Source: Crotophaga sulcirostris (lineage: Eukaryota; Chordata; Aves; Cuculiformes; Crotophagidae). Taken from it: 64,000 bases of DNA. Numbering within the stretch: position 1 is the first letter of the stretch; the number at the start of each line of letters is the position of its first letter. The position numbers were made by a program, and so were the translations under genes. This document shows positions 1 to 12,354 of the stretch, in pieces. The notes under the pieces were generated by a model. The model worked only from the letters and a program-made list of their open reading frames with translations. It did no database searches and was not told where the DNA came from. The stretch is from NCBI GenBank assembly GCA_013397455.1, contig VYZB01000119.1:58821-122820 (forward strand), in the 5' to 3' direction.

Positions 1-1248
1 TGAAAGTAGTGTGGGTTCTTATTCATTATCTGTCATTTTGCTGCACCCCTGTAACAAACATCTAAATGAGATCATAGAGAACTGCCACAATAGCAAATGG
101 TGTCTTTACCACAGAACTTCTCTGAGAGATGTGTATGTTGCAATAGATTGTTTGAATATTTTTGCATTATCACATATCACTCTCCAATAAACCTGCACTT
201 ATCTAAGTGGAGCCCGAGATATTTGAAGTTTAGTTTAATGAGTTTGATAGTAAGTTGTTTTGTAGCTGCTCTTAAATCCACTGATCTTTCTGTGGTTTTA
301 AACTCATGCTTCCATACTTAATAGCGTTTTGTCTTTCACTTGGCAACATGAAAGATCTGCAGAAATGGGATATTGAGTGTATTCAAATTCACAAAGACTT
401 AAAACAAATGGAAGAAGCAGGTAAAATATAAGATTAATAAGAACTGCTAGAAGTTTTTTAGATGGTAGCCTATTCTTTAAATTGATAACAGCCCTTTCAT
501 GTTTATGCTATTTTTGTTCTGAGTTTAATTCATACCACACCCTCTTTTATCCATTTGCAATATAATTTAAGAATCAGAACAGAGCACATTAAGTTCTTAC
601 TAAACAGTCTTTTTTATATTTTTAGGTACATATATTTTAGAGATGATTATAGAACAAAATTATTTTTAAGAAATAAACTGATATTAGAGGAAACATCTCC
701 TCAAGGATAATTACTTTTTGCCAAGCTGCAATTTAAATTTCTATTCCTCAGTTCCTTAAACCCCAGTGAAATTTTACTCTGAAACGTTTCACTTGTTGTG
801 TTCCTTTACAGGGATGATTTTAGTTTACTCTTAGTTGACGTGATCTAGATAAATGTATCTGTAAATGTAATATAAATACATCTACAGGACCCTAACCATT
901 TTTTCAGGATAAATACTGGAATAAGAAAACATGAGGTGTCCATGTCTATTTGATATGTGTTTCTTTGAGATGTGAGTAGAATGCTGAGTAACACTCATTG
1001 GATTTCTGTACAACACTTGAGCTTAAAAAAAGCCCTGTATTCAACGTTAGTTCAGATCTCTTCTCTCTGTAAAAGTTGTCACTGAAAAATGCCTCAGTCA
1101 GAACATCATCGCTAATGATAGTTTCTATTTTCGGCATGTATTAAAGAAAACCCTTTTGTTCCACATACAGCCCACACAATGACACAGAATTCAGTGATCC
1201 CAATGTTGAGAACCTAAGTGAATTTTCATTAGAAATTTTGAAATGTGT
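1..1248. other. Unique AT-rich non-coding sequence
   Basis: I see no gene here. Stop codons are frequent in all frames, and the longest ATG frames (97-321 plus, 946-1137 minus) are under 75 codons with no recognisable motif. There is no CR1-like or SINE-like text. An AG directly followed by GTACAT after a T-rich tract lies near 625, but the donor half is poor. Confidence 0.7.
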
Positions 1249-1317
1249 CCAGTTCTTCAGCTGGTGGAAATTTGCATCGCTCCACTGAAGCAAGTGGAGT
1301 TACAACACTAGAAGATT
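1249..1317. repeat. Ancient palindromic repeat, sauropsid type
   Basis: This stretch reads like a decayed copy of a palindromic repeat that is common in reptile and bird genomes. It has a CAGCTGGTG-like left arm, a GCTCCACTGAAG...AGTGGAGTTAC centre, and a right arm ending in a CTAGAAGATTT-like block. The centre is itself an inverted repeat: CTCCACT at 1280-1286 pairs with AGTGGAG at 1293-1299. The family looks like a non-coding palindromic (MITE-like) element. I do not recall its database name. Recognition rests on remembered family appearance, so it needs a repeat-library search. Confidence 0.5.
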
Positions 1318-4300
1318 TTTTTCCTATGCTTTTAGTTTTTTTAATAACCTGGAGATATAAGGACTCATCATAATCCATATAAGAAGTGAGTTGAGAGGAT
1401 CCAGTTTCCTGCTGTTCAGGTACCTACTTTAACAAGCAGATGCTCGTGTTGAATCTGTTCTGTGTATAAAAACAACAAACTTGATTTTGGAATCTCATAG
1501 GCATCAGGAGAATCAAAGTCATACAGTTATAAATAAATAAACAATGCTGTGTAATTAGCTATCGTTGTGATATAAAAAAAAATGTATGCACATGTAGGCA
1601 TAATGCATTCCAGATTTTGCAGGATTTAGCAGCAGTCTGTTTTAAATATCAGCAGAGAAAATCCTTTTCTATTGCCCCAACAAGAAAACAGTGTGATTTC
1701 TAAGTTCAATTGCTTGCCAACATGTTCCAGCTCTTTTTAAAGATAAATAGGCATGTATTTATATTTTAAACTTTAAAATTACTTTCATCCAATGATCTTA
1801 AGTTGATTTCCAAACTTTGATTGATATATAGCATACAGTGTTTCTGGGATCTACAGGGATCAGACTCTTCCACTCATAAAATTAAATTGCATTTGTGACA
1901 AAAGTCAGCAACTGTTGTAGAGTATGCAGACGTACTTCAAAACAGCTTAAAATGGGAAATGAAAAATTCTAGTGGGGACTTCAGGTGAATTTATTAACTA
2001 CATTGATACTGTCAGGAATATGACCAGAATAAATATTGAAAGATTTCGTATGCCAAAGCAGTGCCTGTTAATATCATCCTGAGGCACTGTTTTAGTACTG
2101 AATCTGAGAGGAGAGAGAAGCTGTGTGTCAACATTGTGTCCTGGGAAGGAATAAAAAGCCACTTCCTCATGGTAAATACTGAACACTATAGGGTTGCCAA
2201 GTCCTCTGTGGCACTGGACTCTTAACATGGAAAGCAAATAAAACAGGAACTGTTTTGCAAGAAGATCCACTCATATTGTCTCAGCGCTTTGGTATATTAG
2301 CAGAGAGTTCCAAAACGGATGGAGGAGAAGGCTTGTTTACCTTGGCTCCCTTAAATACATTTGCAGAATTAAAGAAAAAAAAAAAAAGACAACAACCTAT
2401 GCGTCTTGACAGACTTAAGCATGTTTGCATCTCAACAGAGTTCAGAAAAACTCTAAAGTAACTAAACTTAGCTGAAATACTAGCCCTGCAGCAGTGCCAA
2501 GATCAGCTGTATTCTATGTTTGCCAACATCTGCTGGAACAAGCTGAGCGGGTGAGGTGGATTTATACTCCACTGCTCAACTTTATTTCCGAATCCACGTC
2601 TTCTACTCTTCCCTCTCCTCTTTTCACTCTGCACCTGTGCGTCGCTACTTTCCCAGCAGTCTTTAAACTGCTGAAAACTGTTCAGATTCACTGTGCCCTG
2701 TCAGACTTGGATTTTAAGTTACTCCCTGGAGCTTTTAGTTTAATACCAACAAGAGCATACAAATGGAGCACTTTGTATTTCTTTCTCCGAATGCAAGCCA
2801 TCCTGCCTGGCAGGGGTGATAGCACTTGGCACTCAGACCATCTATGCTACCTCCTCCCTTTTGCTCTCCCATTTGCCTGCTGATCACATTTTATCGGGAA
2901 AGATGCAGAGCAAGTAGAGTAAATAAGTTCATTGGGTTGAGCAGATGCTAAAGAAAAAAGTGACAATGAACTACTTGGCCTCTGTGATGTCTGGATTCCT
3001 CCTGAAGACCTCCTTAGAATAGAAAATAATTTATTGTAATGATAACAAAGGAAAAAGTGGTGGGTTTCAGTGAGAAATGCATTTTCTGCTCTTGATTTTT
3101 CCGTCTGTCGAAGACTACCTCAGGTCACTCCTCACTGTTCAAGCTCTTACAGAAACAATATTGTACTCCTTATGCCAATTGTTAGTTGTGGAGGAACCAG
3201 AGCAGCAGAGGTGCTATCTTCAGAGGTTCTTGGCACTTTTGCATATGCTCGTCTCACAGACTGGGTGCTGCAGCAACAAATAAATATTAGCTCAATATGT
3301 AGGAATATTGTACTTCTGTCTGTAAAATGCGTTGGTCCCTGGTTTGTTTGGAGGGGTAATTTGAGGTGTCAGTTTTTAATGAGTAAGGCTTTCATGCTTT
3401 GAGTTAAACCTCCACTACAACCACTGAAATCACTCGGGACTCTGACATTCCTATATTACTTCTTAATTGTGGAATTTGCTGCTCTTGTTGCTCCAGTGGA
3501 ATTCAAGATTGTTGACCTTTGGGGCTTACTGTGAGGCCTATCTCTTCTCTTGGGCAAAGAAGGATTAGTCAGGAAAGGGGGTTATTAGGAGCAGGTGAGA
3601 TTTATTTTTTTTTTCTTTTAACTTGTCGTCGTGTCATTCTTGGCACATAGTATCCAGTAAAATAATGGGTAAGGATTATGTATTTCGTTCATGCAATTGC
3701 AGTGCCAAAACCCACATGTGATAATCCAAAAGCTGAAGAATTTTGAAGTATCCATTAATTTTACTTTAGTCACCTTACTAGCCTGTTGCATGAGCAAGCA
3801 GTGCTGTGGGCATAGGCTATGGCTGAGCATTTAATACAGAAGGGAGACCACAGAGAGTGATATTCCTGTGCGAACTTTAATGAAGATAAGAAGAAAGCAA
3901 TGCATAACTCAGTCGTGTACAGCAGCCAACAGGGATTTTGCTTTTCACTGCATCTATATGGTTCGGAGTCCCTGTGTCTTTAATCATTTACATCGCTGAA
4001 AAGCTTTTTAGAGCTGCACATGCAGACAGTTTTCTATTGGAGCACCACAAAAAAGTCTGTGTAAGCACAATATGCAGGGAAAAACATGTCTTTAAAATAT
4101 TATCCTGTGGGGAAAAACAAAAAAAGCCAGTATGCTGCAAAGGATTTCTGTCCTTTCTTGGAGTCATGGCACTTTGTTAATATCAGGGCTACGCAAACTG
4201 ATTTATTATTTGCTTACTTAGAAAACGAGTAGAAAAAGATCAGCCTCGAAGCAGTATGGAAGACTGTAGGACTAAATTACCCTACAAAACACATAGGTAA

Positions 4301-6010
4301 CACTTCTCTTTTTCCCATTCATAGCTCCTCTGTTGCCTCCATGTGATGCTTTATAGTTAGCTCTAAAACTCCCATTTTTATATCGGGGTTTTTTTGTTCC
4401 AATAAAGACAAAAACATTTTGACTCAAGAACATTGTATTATGCAGTAGCATGAGATTTGTAGTTCTCCCCCACCTTTCCTATTAGCTAAAACTGCTTTGT
4501 AATATATTAAGTGATACAACATAAAAAAGATCTAATAGAATCTGAAATAGCTTGGGTTCTTAGAAACATGTAAAGCTCCATGTACAATGAATATTGCTAA
4601 GGGTCTGTCTAATTTCCATATTCTTTCCACATTGTATTTGTGTATAATAGGCTTCTAGGAATGTTCATGACCTTACAGCTGTCCCTTTTGTTTACAGTCC
4701 AGTGCTCTGTCCTTGAGATATGTTGCATGCAGAATGAAGACAAAATCATGGCTTCAGGCCTCCATCTCTCTTCTCTGGAAAAAATAAATAAAGCCTGTGT
4801 AGGAGACATTCTCCAGTCAGTACCGTTGCAGATACATATGAGTAATAAAAGTAATATGGTAACAAAAGGAATGAAGCTCAAAGGGGAATACAGCTTTTTC
4901 TTGGGAAATTCCAAGAAAAAGCCTGTTAATTGTTTGGTTTTTTTAATTATTGAAAACACTTATCTTCCTCAGCTAAAAATTAAAAGTCGACAGATGCATT
5001 TCCTAGCAATTTGACTTAATATTTGAAAAGATCATTTTCTTTTTGAAGAGACTGTATCCTGCTCACACACAAGCAGCTGGTTTCTTATTTGGTGTCAGAG
5101 TTAGGAAACAACACACATTTACAATATCACTTTACGAGCATTGGGTTTATTTTTGCTGCCATGCAAATTTTCATTCTCTGTCAGTAAATGTATTTTTCTG
5201 CTGATATTCTGCTTTCTGGCAGGTGCTCAAAACTTCCTTGTTCAAATGTATTTGCAGATGGCACAGTCATGGGTTCTGTGTGGTGTCTGAGTAGACATTG
5301 CACAGCCTGGGACAAAATTACAATCGCTAATTATTTTAGAATGAAGGGCATATGTGAGATTTCAATATCAAACATCTCGATAACAGCAGTACTGTGCACA
5401 AGCACTACTGAATGTAATGGTTTATGAAGTTTTGGGGCTGAATTTGGCTGAGTTTTTAAGTGAAGGATATGAGAGTGAGTATTCAGAGCGCCGTGGTTTT
5501 GGCTAAGAGCTCCATATGTGGAGGACGGCCCAGAGAAATAAAAAAAAGTGCTGTGCAGGTAGGGGATCTGTGCAGTTATACTGAGAAGTGCAATGGTTTC
5601 TTGATGTTAGATTAGTATCCAAAACATAAACCTTTTTTCTCCATGTTCTTCTTGCACTAGAAAATTTATCAATTTTGTTAAACAAATGGGATGAATGCCT
5701 GACAAAAATATATTATGAAATAATTGTGTGACTCCTAGTGTAAACTCAATTAATTTAGATGACAGTTTAAATTTTCTAGAAATTCCCAAGTATTTGTGAA
5801 CGTTTGGATCTGTGCTTTTTTTTTGAACTTTGTGAATGATTTGTAGTTGCAGGAAGGTGGACATACTTGAGTTAATCAGATCTTTTTGGAGACACCAAAC
5901 AGCCATTTCCATATGCAGGCGGTAGTTTTATGTGTACGTATGCAAGCAGCACTACTGGTGAGGATTGTTTCATGGTTCTGGTTACATTCCTGAATTGCTC
6001 TCTACAACTT
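1318..6010. other. Unique sequence without a recognisable gene
   Basis: The stretch holds several modest open frames (2494-2883 plus, 129 codons; 3070-3402 plus, 110 codons; 4640-5014 plus, 124 codons; 4609-4959 minus, 116 codons). None has a motif I recognise, and overlapping frames on both strands are open, which argues against coding. An A-rich run lies near 2375-2388 and a T-rich run near 3603-3618. A perfect hairpin is at 4893-4922. A 17-base tandem duplication closes the stretch at 5994-6027. Confidence 0.65.
4893..4922. repeat. Short perfect inverted repeat (hairpin)
   Basis: A 12-base left arm (4893-4904, GCTTTTTCTTGG) is exactly complementary to the right arm (4911-4922) across a 6-base spacer GAAATT. 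With one bulged C at 4923, three more pairs form between 4890-4892 and 4924-4926, giving about 15 pairs. The stem is A/T-heavy. A chance hairpin in AT-rich DNA is possible, and the stem is shorter than a typical microRNA precursor. Confidence 0.75.
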
Positions 6011-6027
6011 ATTGCTCTCTACAACTA
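5994..6027 (+). repeat. 17-base tandem duplication at the CR1 5' boundary
   Basis: The unit ATTGCTCTCTACAACTT at 5994-6010 is repeated at 6011-6027, matching 16 of 17 bases (last base T versus A). The second copy runs directly into recognisable CR1 coding sequence (the CTACAACTACCTAAAAGG block that encodes LYNYLKG). The duplication therefore sits at or just inside the 5' truncation point of this CR1 insertion. Confidence 0.8.
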
Positions 6028-6353
6028 CCTAAAAGGAGGTTGTAGTCAGGCAGGGGTTGGTCTCTTCTCTCAGGTGACCAGTGACAGAACTAGAGGACAT
6101 GGACTCAGGCTTCGTCAGGGGAGGTTTCAGTTTGATATTAGGAAAAAGTTCTTCACTGAAAAGGTGATTAGCCATTGGAATGCACCGCCCAGGGAGGTGG
6201 TGGAGTCGCCGACCCTGGAGGTGTTTAAGGGGAGATTGGATGAGGCACTGAGTGCCATGGTTTAGGTGATGGATTGGTGTTAGTGTTGGGTTATAGGTTG
6301 GACTCGATGGTCTCAGAGGTCCTTTCTAACCTTGTGATACTGTGATACTGTGA
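6011..6353 (+). mobile_element. 5'-truncated CR1 LINE, end of ORF2 plus 3' UTR
   Basis: This is the 3' end of a chicken-repeat-1 (CR1) non-LTR retrotransposon. The plus-strand frame up to the TAG at 6263-6265 encodes the C-terminal part of the CR1 ORF2 protein. Visible landmarks are [21 protein letters not shown], the RLRQGRF block, [22 protein letters not shown] and the terminal LDEALSAMV. The endonuclease and almost all of the reverse transcriptase are missing, as is usual for 5'-truncated copies. A short 3' UTR follows and ends in two copies of the octamer TGTGATAC plus TGTGA at 6333-6353, with no poly-A tail. It differs from the copy at 22.1 kb at about nine positions over roughly 165 shared bases by eye, so it is fairly young. 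The retained frame does not imply function. Confidence 0.93.
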
Positions 6354-9300
6354 AGTTCAGCATTTTCTAGGTTGTAACAGACATACTGACTGCCTGCTTC
6401 TCAGCTTCTCCAAAATCACTGGCCAGGCTGCAGACGCCGTCTTTGCATTACTGCCTGGCATAGATTTTCTATCTGGTAACATTACTTAAAAGGAGAGTCT
6501 TTCAGCTCCCCTTCCCTTAATTTCCAGGACCACTATTAGCCTGCCAGGGCTCTTAATAAGGTTAATTATCTCTTTTTCTTGCCCTCCATCTGGTGGACTG
6601 GCTTGATCTGCGCAGTCCCAAACATAAACAATGAAATCAACACATCGTGCAGAGGGATTTTAAGCACAAACCCTCTTTGCTTTAGCATGAAAAATTGATG
6701 CATTCAGATAGAACAGGCAATTCTCCCCTCACATTTTCTATGTCTCTCCTCAGTGCTTACAGTTCTTTAGGATTTGTGTATGTGTCCTGCCAGGATTTAT
6801 CAGTTCCTTCTCTCCAAATACCTCTTTAGTTAAGGCCCTCTCCTTCAAACATGAGTGTCTCTCTGACCTTTTCAATCAGCATCTTTCAATGTCAGGAGTT
6901 TTACAGATTAAAAAATACTTTTCTCCTTGTACGTGACTTGTTCTTTTCAGTGTTTTTCTTGGTCCCTCCTCAACTTCAGGTAAAATTAATAACCAGTATT
7001 TTATTGGTTTTCCCAAATTATCAGAACTCTTGCTATTATTTATTGGGCGAATAAATAGGTGTGTATGAAATGGGTAAAAATACAGTCCCGTTCCAAAACA
7101 AATTAAGCAACCTAAAAACTAACATTGGGGTATAAAACAACAACCAGTCTGTCAGTACGACAGATTGAAAAGAGTAAGTCATGTCCCTTGTAGTTCAGCT
7201 GTATCATGTTATCTAAACTTAATGATTTGTCAATTTTAATAATTACACGTGTGAGCTTAGTTACTGTGGTTTGTCAGATGCTCTGATAAACAATTCTATC
7301 TCAGTTTTTTAAATTTCTCAATTCATACAATAGTACTGGTTTTTATTGCTTGTCTCACTCATGGGAGGACAGGGCTTTTACTTTCATGTACCACATTTTT
7401 TGAAAATTATAGTGAAAATGCATGTGAACAGTAAAGAAATCTCCCTTGAAGGCAAGTTCTGGGAAATTTTAGGGTGGATGTCAATTCTGATACATGCACT
7501 GTGTGTGCATGGGGGGGATTAGTGTCACACGAGGCTACAGAGCTTTAGAGCAACACTTCAAGAAGCCAGAGTGGGTTCTGGCAGTCCATATTCTGGCAGC
7601 TGATGCAGAGCTGCTAAAGCTAAAGAAAAACACAGAACGGAAGAAAAATCAAATAGTAAGAAAATCATCTTGAGGAAAAGACTAATAATGAAGATCCATA
7701 GCATCCTTGCTTTCCAGTGACTCTGCCAAGCTGTGGTATAAGTAAATAGAAAAGCTTGGATTCATGAGAAAGAAAAATTGTTGAAAAAGTGTTCTGCTTC
7801 TGCAAAATGGGCAGTGTTTTGGAGTCCTAATCCTGGTGCCACAAAAGCCAAAGTCAGTGTCTGAATGAGATCTTGCTATGTGGCTCTGATATGTACTTTG
7901 AAATACCCTAATATATGGAAATATACTCTGAAGTAGATAAAGATGCTGCTTTCATTAGAGTACTGGTTATTAACAGTTTATCAGTCACACAGTAAATGAG
8001 TGTAGGTGTTCATCATGGACTCCCTGTTATGGCAGAAGGACCAATTACATCCTATTCATTTTTTCCAGTATTACACTATAGAAGGTGCAAAGATATATTA
8101 GGTTTATCTTCTAAAAATGTTTGTAAAATATGCATCTATATTTGTAAGAAGTATAGGGACTTATCCTTTCCCTGCTGAGCTGAGCACTTTTTATTCTTAT
8201 TATGAATTTATTAGTAGTGTGGCAGTACAAAAGAATGTGCTTTGTATCAAACGGACTTCTGGTAAGTTTTTGTAAGTCACTCTGTCTTTGTTTTAAGGGA
8301 AAATACTGCTCTTCGATTTTGGAATACAGCTAAATGAGAAATGTTGAAAGGCAGGCATCCGTGAGAGATGCCACTGTTACAAGCGAAAGCTGGAAGTGGT
8401 CCAGGGGCACATGTTCAGAAAATGTGTCATTCCAGGAGAGGAGGAATGCATCACATTCACTGGGGGGTTCAGCAGCATCCTCAGACCAACAGGCTCATGA
8501 GAGCGGGTATGCACGTGGACCCTTCTGACTAGCAATTAATTTGATGCTAAGATGAAACTTTATTTTTTCCTCTCAAGAACATCTGGCTGAGGAAGAGATA
8601 TATTGCCTCATTTTCCCTTCTCAGGGTATTTTGCTACAACTGAGCCCTAACTGAGATGGATTGCACAGTTGGGTTCATATTGTCAGTTTGGCTTTTCAGC
8701 CCTCAAAAATAGTTCAAATAAGCCGAAAATTTTATGTGTCCCTGATAGCATATCAGTAAGGAACTGCAAAATCTTGGTGAACTTTAACACTCAAATTACA
8801 CAAAAAACTTGTGTATATGTTAATGTCAAGTGAGAAAATGGAAAGTAGAAAACAGCAGCATTTCTGTGGCCAGCATTTAAGATGATTAGGGTGCTAGAAA
8901 GAAAAAATAATGGAAGCATTTGTCATAAGCTGGAAAATAGATTTAGTACATAGAACATGACTAAGGTAAACAAACAAGATCAAACAAGAGCTGAGCGGGC
9001 TTCTATGTAACTGAACGCCACATGAAGTGCAACTGGTTTAAGGATTCTCTGAGAGGGAAAATGCAACTGAGCAGATAAGACAGACAATGGCATAGTCAAA
9101 GTTCAGCAGTTTCTGATGACACTGGAGACTGCAGTTGTTTTGGCGTCTGATTTGGTGTTTTCCCCTATTGAAAATGAGCTGGGGAAGGGCATTGTGTACA
9201 TCTCTCACACCTTTGGTGACAGAGTCTGCAGATTCTAGAATAAACATGTTCTTGGCAAGCAACGTCCAGCTCTTTATGCACAGTGACTCACCAGGGTGGA

Positions 9301-9357
9301 AGTTAAGTATATTTAAGAGTTGGGTTTTCTGTATTTTTATTTAAAATGTCTCAGGGT

Positions 9358-9378
9358 TGATATTTGATATTTGATATT
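9358..9378. repeat. Heptamer tandem repeat (TGATATT) x3
   Basis: Three exact head-to-tail copies of TGATATT occupy 21 bases in an AT-rich setting. The array is too short to be a polymorphic minisatellite with confidence. Confidence 0.85.
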
Positions 9379-10753
9379 TTCTTCTGTGGTTGCTTTCTTG
9401 TTTGGTGGAATAAATTTGCTTTTTCTCTCCTTTTATTCTTCTGTTTCTGTCCTGGGTCTTTTCTGTATCATATATTAGGCTACAAAAGTAGACAGCACTA
9501 GCTGAATAGTGGTATCATCCCATTCTGGTATTCTCAGTGAGTAGTGAACATAAGGGGAGGTTATTTTGCCATATACTGACTGTATGCATATGTTGCAATG
9601 TTGCTAACACACTGTAATGTGACATCCTATTTTTATTTTACAATAAATTTCTCATGTAAAAGAGTCCTCATTCAACTTCTTGTTATACATAAAGGTACAG
9701 GTTACTGCCCTGACAGTCAGAGAAGCACAGCTGATGTGTAAATAGTTTAAAAGGAAGTGGGAGGCACAGAACTATCTGGGTTTTCAGCATTTGTTTTTCT
9801 ATAACCCAGCTTTTAGCCATCCCCAAACAAATTCCCTCTGTACCCACTGTGGTCACACTTCAGTCACTCAAGCCTAGCTTTCTGGCATTTTGTGAATCCT
9901 GGAAGTTTGATATCGTTCTATGGTTTAAAAATGTCTTTACAAGAGGATATATAAGATTTTCTTTTACATGTTTATTCCTTTAAGTGGGTAACTTAATGAC
10001 AACAAAGTCTAAGACTCACAAGGTCAGCTTATGAGACAAAAGTGGAGAGACATCAGGAAATTCCACAGGCTTCTTTCTGTTTTATCACATATAGTCTAGG
10101 GAAGACTGAATATCATACCTATAATGTTCTCAGGATGTATCTTAATGCTTTTATAACCTACTATTTTTTAGGGTGATAAGCCAGAATACCTGCAAACATA
10201 CTAAAAACTGAGTTGCAAGGGTTGTTCTTTACTACCCCTTGGGTAGTAAGGTAAGGACCATCTGCACAAGTCATCATAATGACTTTACCTTGGTCAGTTT
10301 GGTTTTGTTGAAAGCTAAAATTGTTTTTCCAGTTCTTATCTGTAACACTGTAGTCAGGAGAGGTTATTCTCGCAGAAGAAAGGGCCATTGATCAGGTTTA
10401 AATATCGTCATAGCAAAAAGCAGTCAAAACAAAGCCTACTGAAAACTGCCTTCCAGGAACCACAGTAGGTAAAACTGATGACACAAATCCCTCCTCTAGT
10501 ACCTTTGTGCTAGATTTGCAGCTTTGTAGAATATATTCACTTGCACTCTGCTCAGCAGCACAGTCCTGTATCCTGACAGCTGAGTAATGTTCTGCTCACG
10601 TCTTCCCTTGTAAAATGAAAAAAGTAGATAATTTAATATAGATGTGACAAGAACAAGATAGATTTCTACCCAGCACAGTTCACTGCTGAAAGTATTAGGT
10701 TGAAAACCTTTAAAGATAACCAGGTTCTTAAGTTCTCCTCCATCACCATGCAG

Positions 10754-10767
10754 CCCCCCCCCCCCCC
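10754..10767. repeat. Homopolymer run of 14 C
   Basis: Fourteen consecutive C residues stand out in locally AT-rich sequence. The opposite strand is a G14 run, which could form G-rich secondary structure and is prone to sequencing and replication slippage, so the exact length is uncertain. Confidence 0.9.
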
Positions 10768-11398
10768 AGTTAAACACAATACAGAAAAAACTTTAAACTA
10801 AAAATAGAATTTATTCTTTGATCATGTAATTGAAAAAATATGTATATTGTTATAGAAAATAAGCCAATGTCTTTTATTTCTGCCTAAAAGCAGGTTTTCT
10901 GCGAGGCATGCTAGACACAATTTTTGCATGTTTTAAGTGCAAATTTTTTTGGCCCATCAGTCCTTTTCTTTTTTCTAGTTTTCACTCTCCCCTGAACCAT
11001 AGAAGCAGTTTACTGCTACTTCTTGTGGCCATTGTGGCTGGGGACTAAAGTAAGCTTGTTGCCTGCTTAGGCAAAGCATGACAAATTCTGTCAATCCAAA
11101 TTATATTTCGGAGTGTGGCGGGGTGTGCAGTCTGATTTCACTGGCTTCTTAAAAGAAACACACTGAACAATTCCCACACGTACATGTGCATTAGTAATGG
11201 GTGACATGCTGAAAACACAGCAATGTTGTGCTGCCCTGGTGCTGCAGTATGAGTCTTCTGCACTGTTCTCTGATATTCAACCTGTTTATGTTCACCTGCA
11301 CCATTAGTGTTACCTGCTGCTACAGCCTTTCTGCCCCAGGCGCAGGGTGACTGGGTGCTCAGAGCAAGCTATGCTGCTACTTTGTTCCTCCCAGCCAG

Positions 11399-11464
11399 CA
11401 AGGCACCTCCTTGTCTCCAAGACAACTCAGAACTGAAGCAGAGCTGTGGTGGTGTGGGCAGTCG
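11399..11464 (+). other. Possible internal exon (66 bases)
   Basis: A T/C-rich tract ending CCAGCCAG precedes the segment, and GTGAGTCT follows it from 11465, giving an acceptor/donor pair 66 bases apart (a multiple of three). Two of the three frames are open: one reads from the first base (QGTSLSPRQL...) and one from the second (KAPPCLQDNSEL...). I recognise neither peptide. The block is GC-richer than its surroundings. The donor lacks the preferred AG before GT. Chance pairs of this quality are expected in 64 kb, so the call is weak. Confidence 0.2.
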
Positions 11465-12271
11465 GTGAGTCTGAGGGATGATGTGTTGAGGTGAGGAGAG
11501 TTTAAGAAGGGATCCAGCACCACTGCCAAGGCTGCATCCTTGGTAACGGCAAGATTCACTCAGGAAAGGTAGAGGTTAGCATGGGATTCAGCTCCCCCAG
11601 ATCCCACTGAGCTTTTTCTGCAATATTTTAACAGTATCATGGATTTATTGGTGTTGTTATACTTTAAAAATCAGTGTTGTAAAAGATGCAAGTCATTGTG
11701 ACCCATCACTAGATTGATATTATAGAACTAATTTCTGTTTAAGGTTATCCACTAGCAGAATTTGAAACTTTAGGACAGTGCTTCAAAAATATTGCAAATA
11801 GCCTAAATTTTTATATTAAAAGCAGGCTTATAATTGACTTCAATGGGTGAAATGTTAGCTTACTCCTAAACATTTAAAAAAACTCTCACATTTGCTGCCT
11901 CTAGGCATTGACCAGAACATATATTTCAATCTGAAATTTTAAATGCACAATTATCTATGTCAAAGGAGTAACTTTTTTTCTGTGCAGTTGATGTGGTACG
12001 TGTACAGTGCGTCTATCAGACTCTTCTAGCATGCTTAAATTTCCCCACGCTAAGGAAGGAATACAAATTAAAAGGTTGAATGAAAACGACCTCTCTTAAT
12101 ATTTCCACAAATATCCTGCTTACAAATGCCTCAAATACACTAGTAAAGGAGAGAACTAATCTCTTTAAACTAAAAGGAATATTTTAATCTAAGAACGCTT
12201 TAACAGTATTACTAAAAAATTCATAACAATTGACTGTTTGCCCAAACTTGTAGTGCTGTATTATTGACTCT

Positions 12272-12354
12272 GCATTCAGCCCTGCACAGATGGTAACTCA
12301 CATTCACTTTGATGGGAGCTTTGCCTGGGGTAGGACTGCAGAGCTGATGCCTAG
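12272..12354. repeat. Ancient sauropsid repeat fragment
   Basis: The order of motifs (CAGCCCTGCACAG, then TAACTCACATTCACTTTGATGGGAG, then CTTTGCCTGGGGTAGGACTGCAG) matches the general look of a widespread old reptile/bird repeat. That repeat has a CCATTGACTTCAATGGGAG centre and a TAAGGACTGCAGGAT tail. This copy is diverged. Family assignment is from memory only, and no named family is claimed. Confidence 0.5.

Larger units (their letters stand above)
6354..12271. other. Unique sequence; only minor simple repeats
   Basis: No gene is recognisable in this long stretch. ATG-initiated frames are all below 100 codons. It holds a heptamer triplet at 9358-9378, a C14 run at 10754-10767, and one exon-like segment at 11399-11464. 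Around 11834-11847 there is a TTGACTTCAATGGG motif of the type seen in ancient sauropsid palindromic repeats, but too little flanking match to delimit an element. Confidence 0.65.

Noticed and set aside
2486..2552. Possible exon ending at GTGAGG near 2548 with peptide LYSMFANICWNKL
   Set aside because: The upstream acceptor has a poor pyrimidine tract and other frames are equally open.
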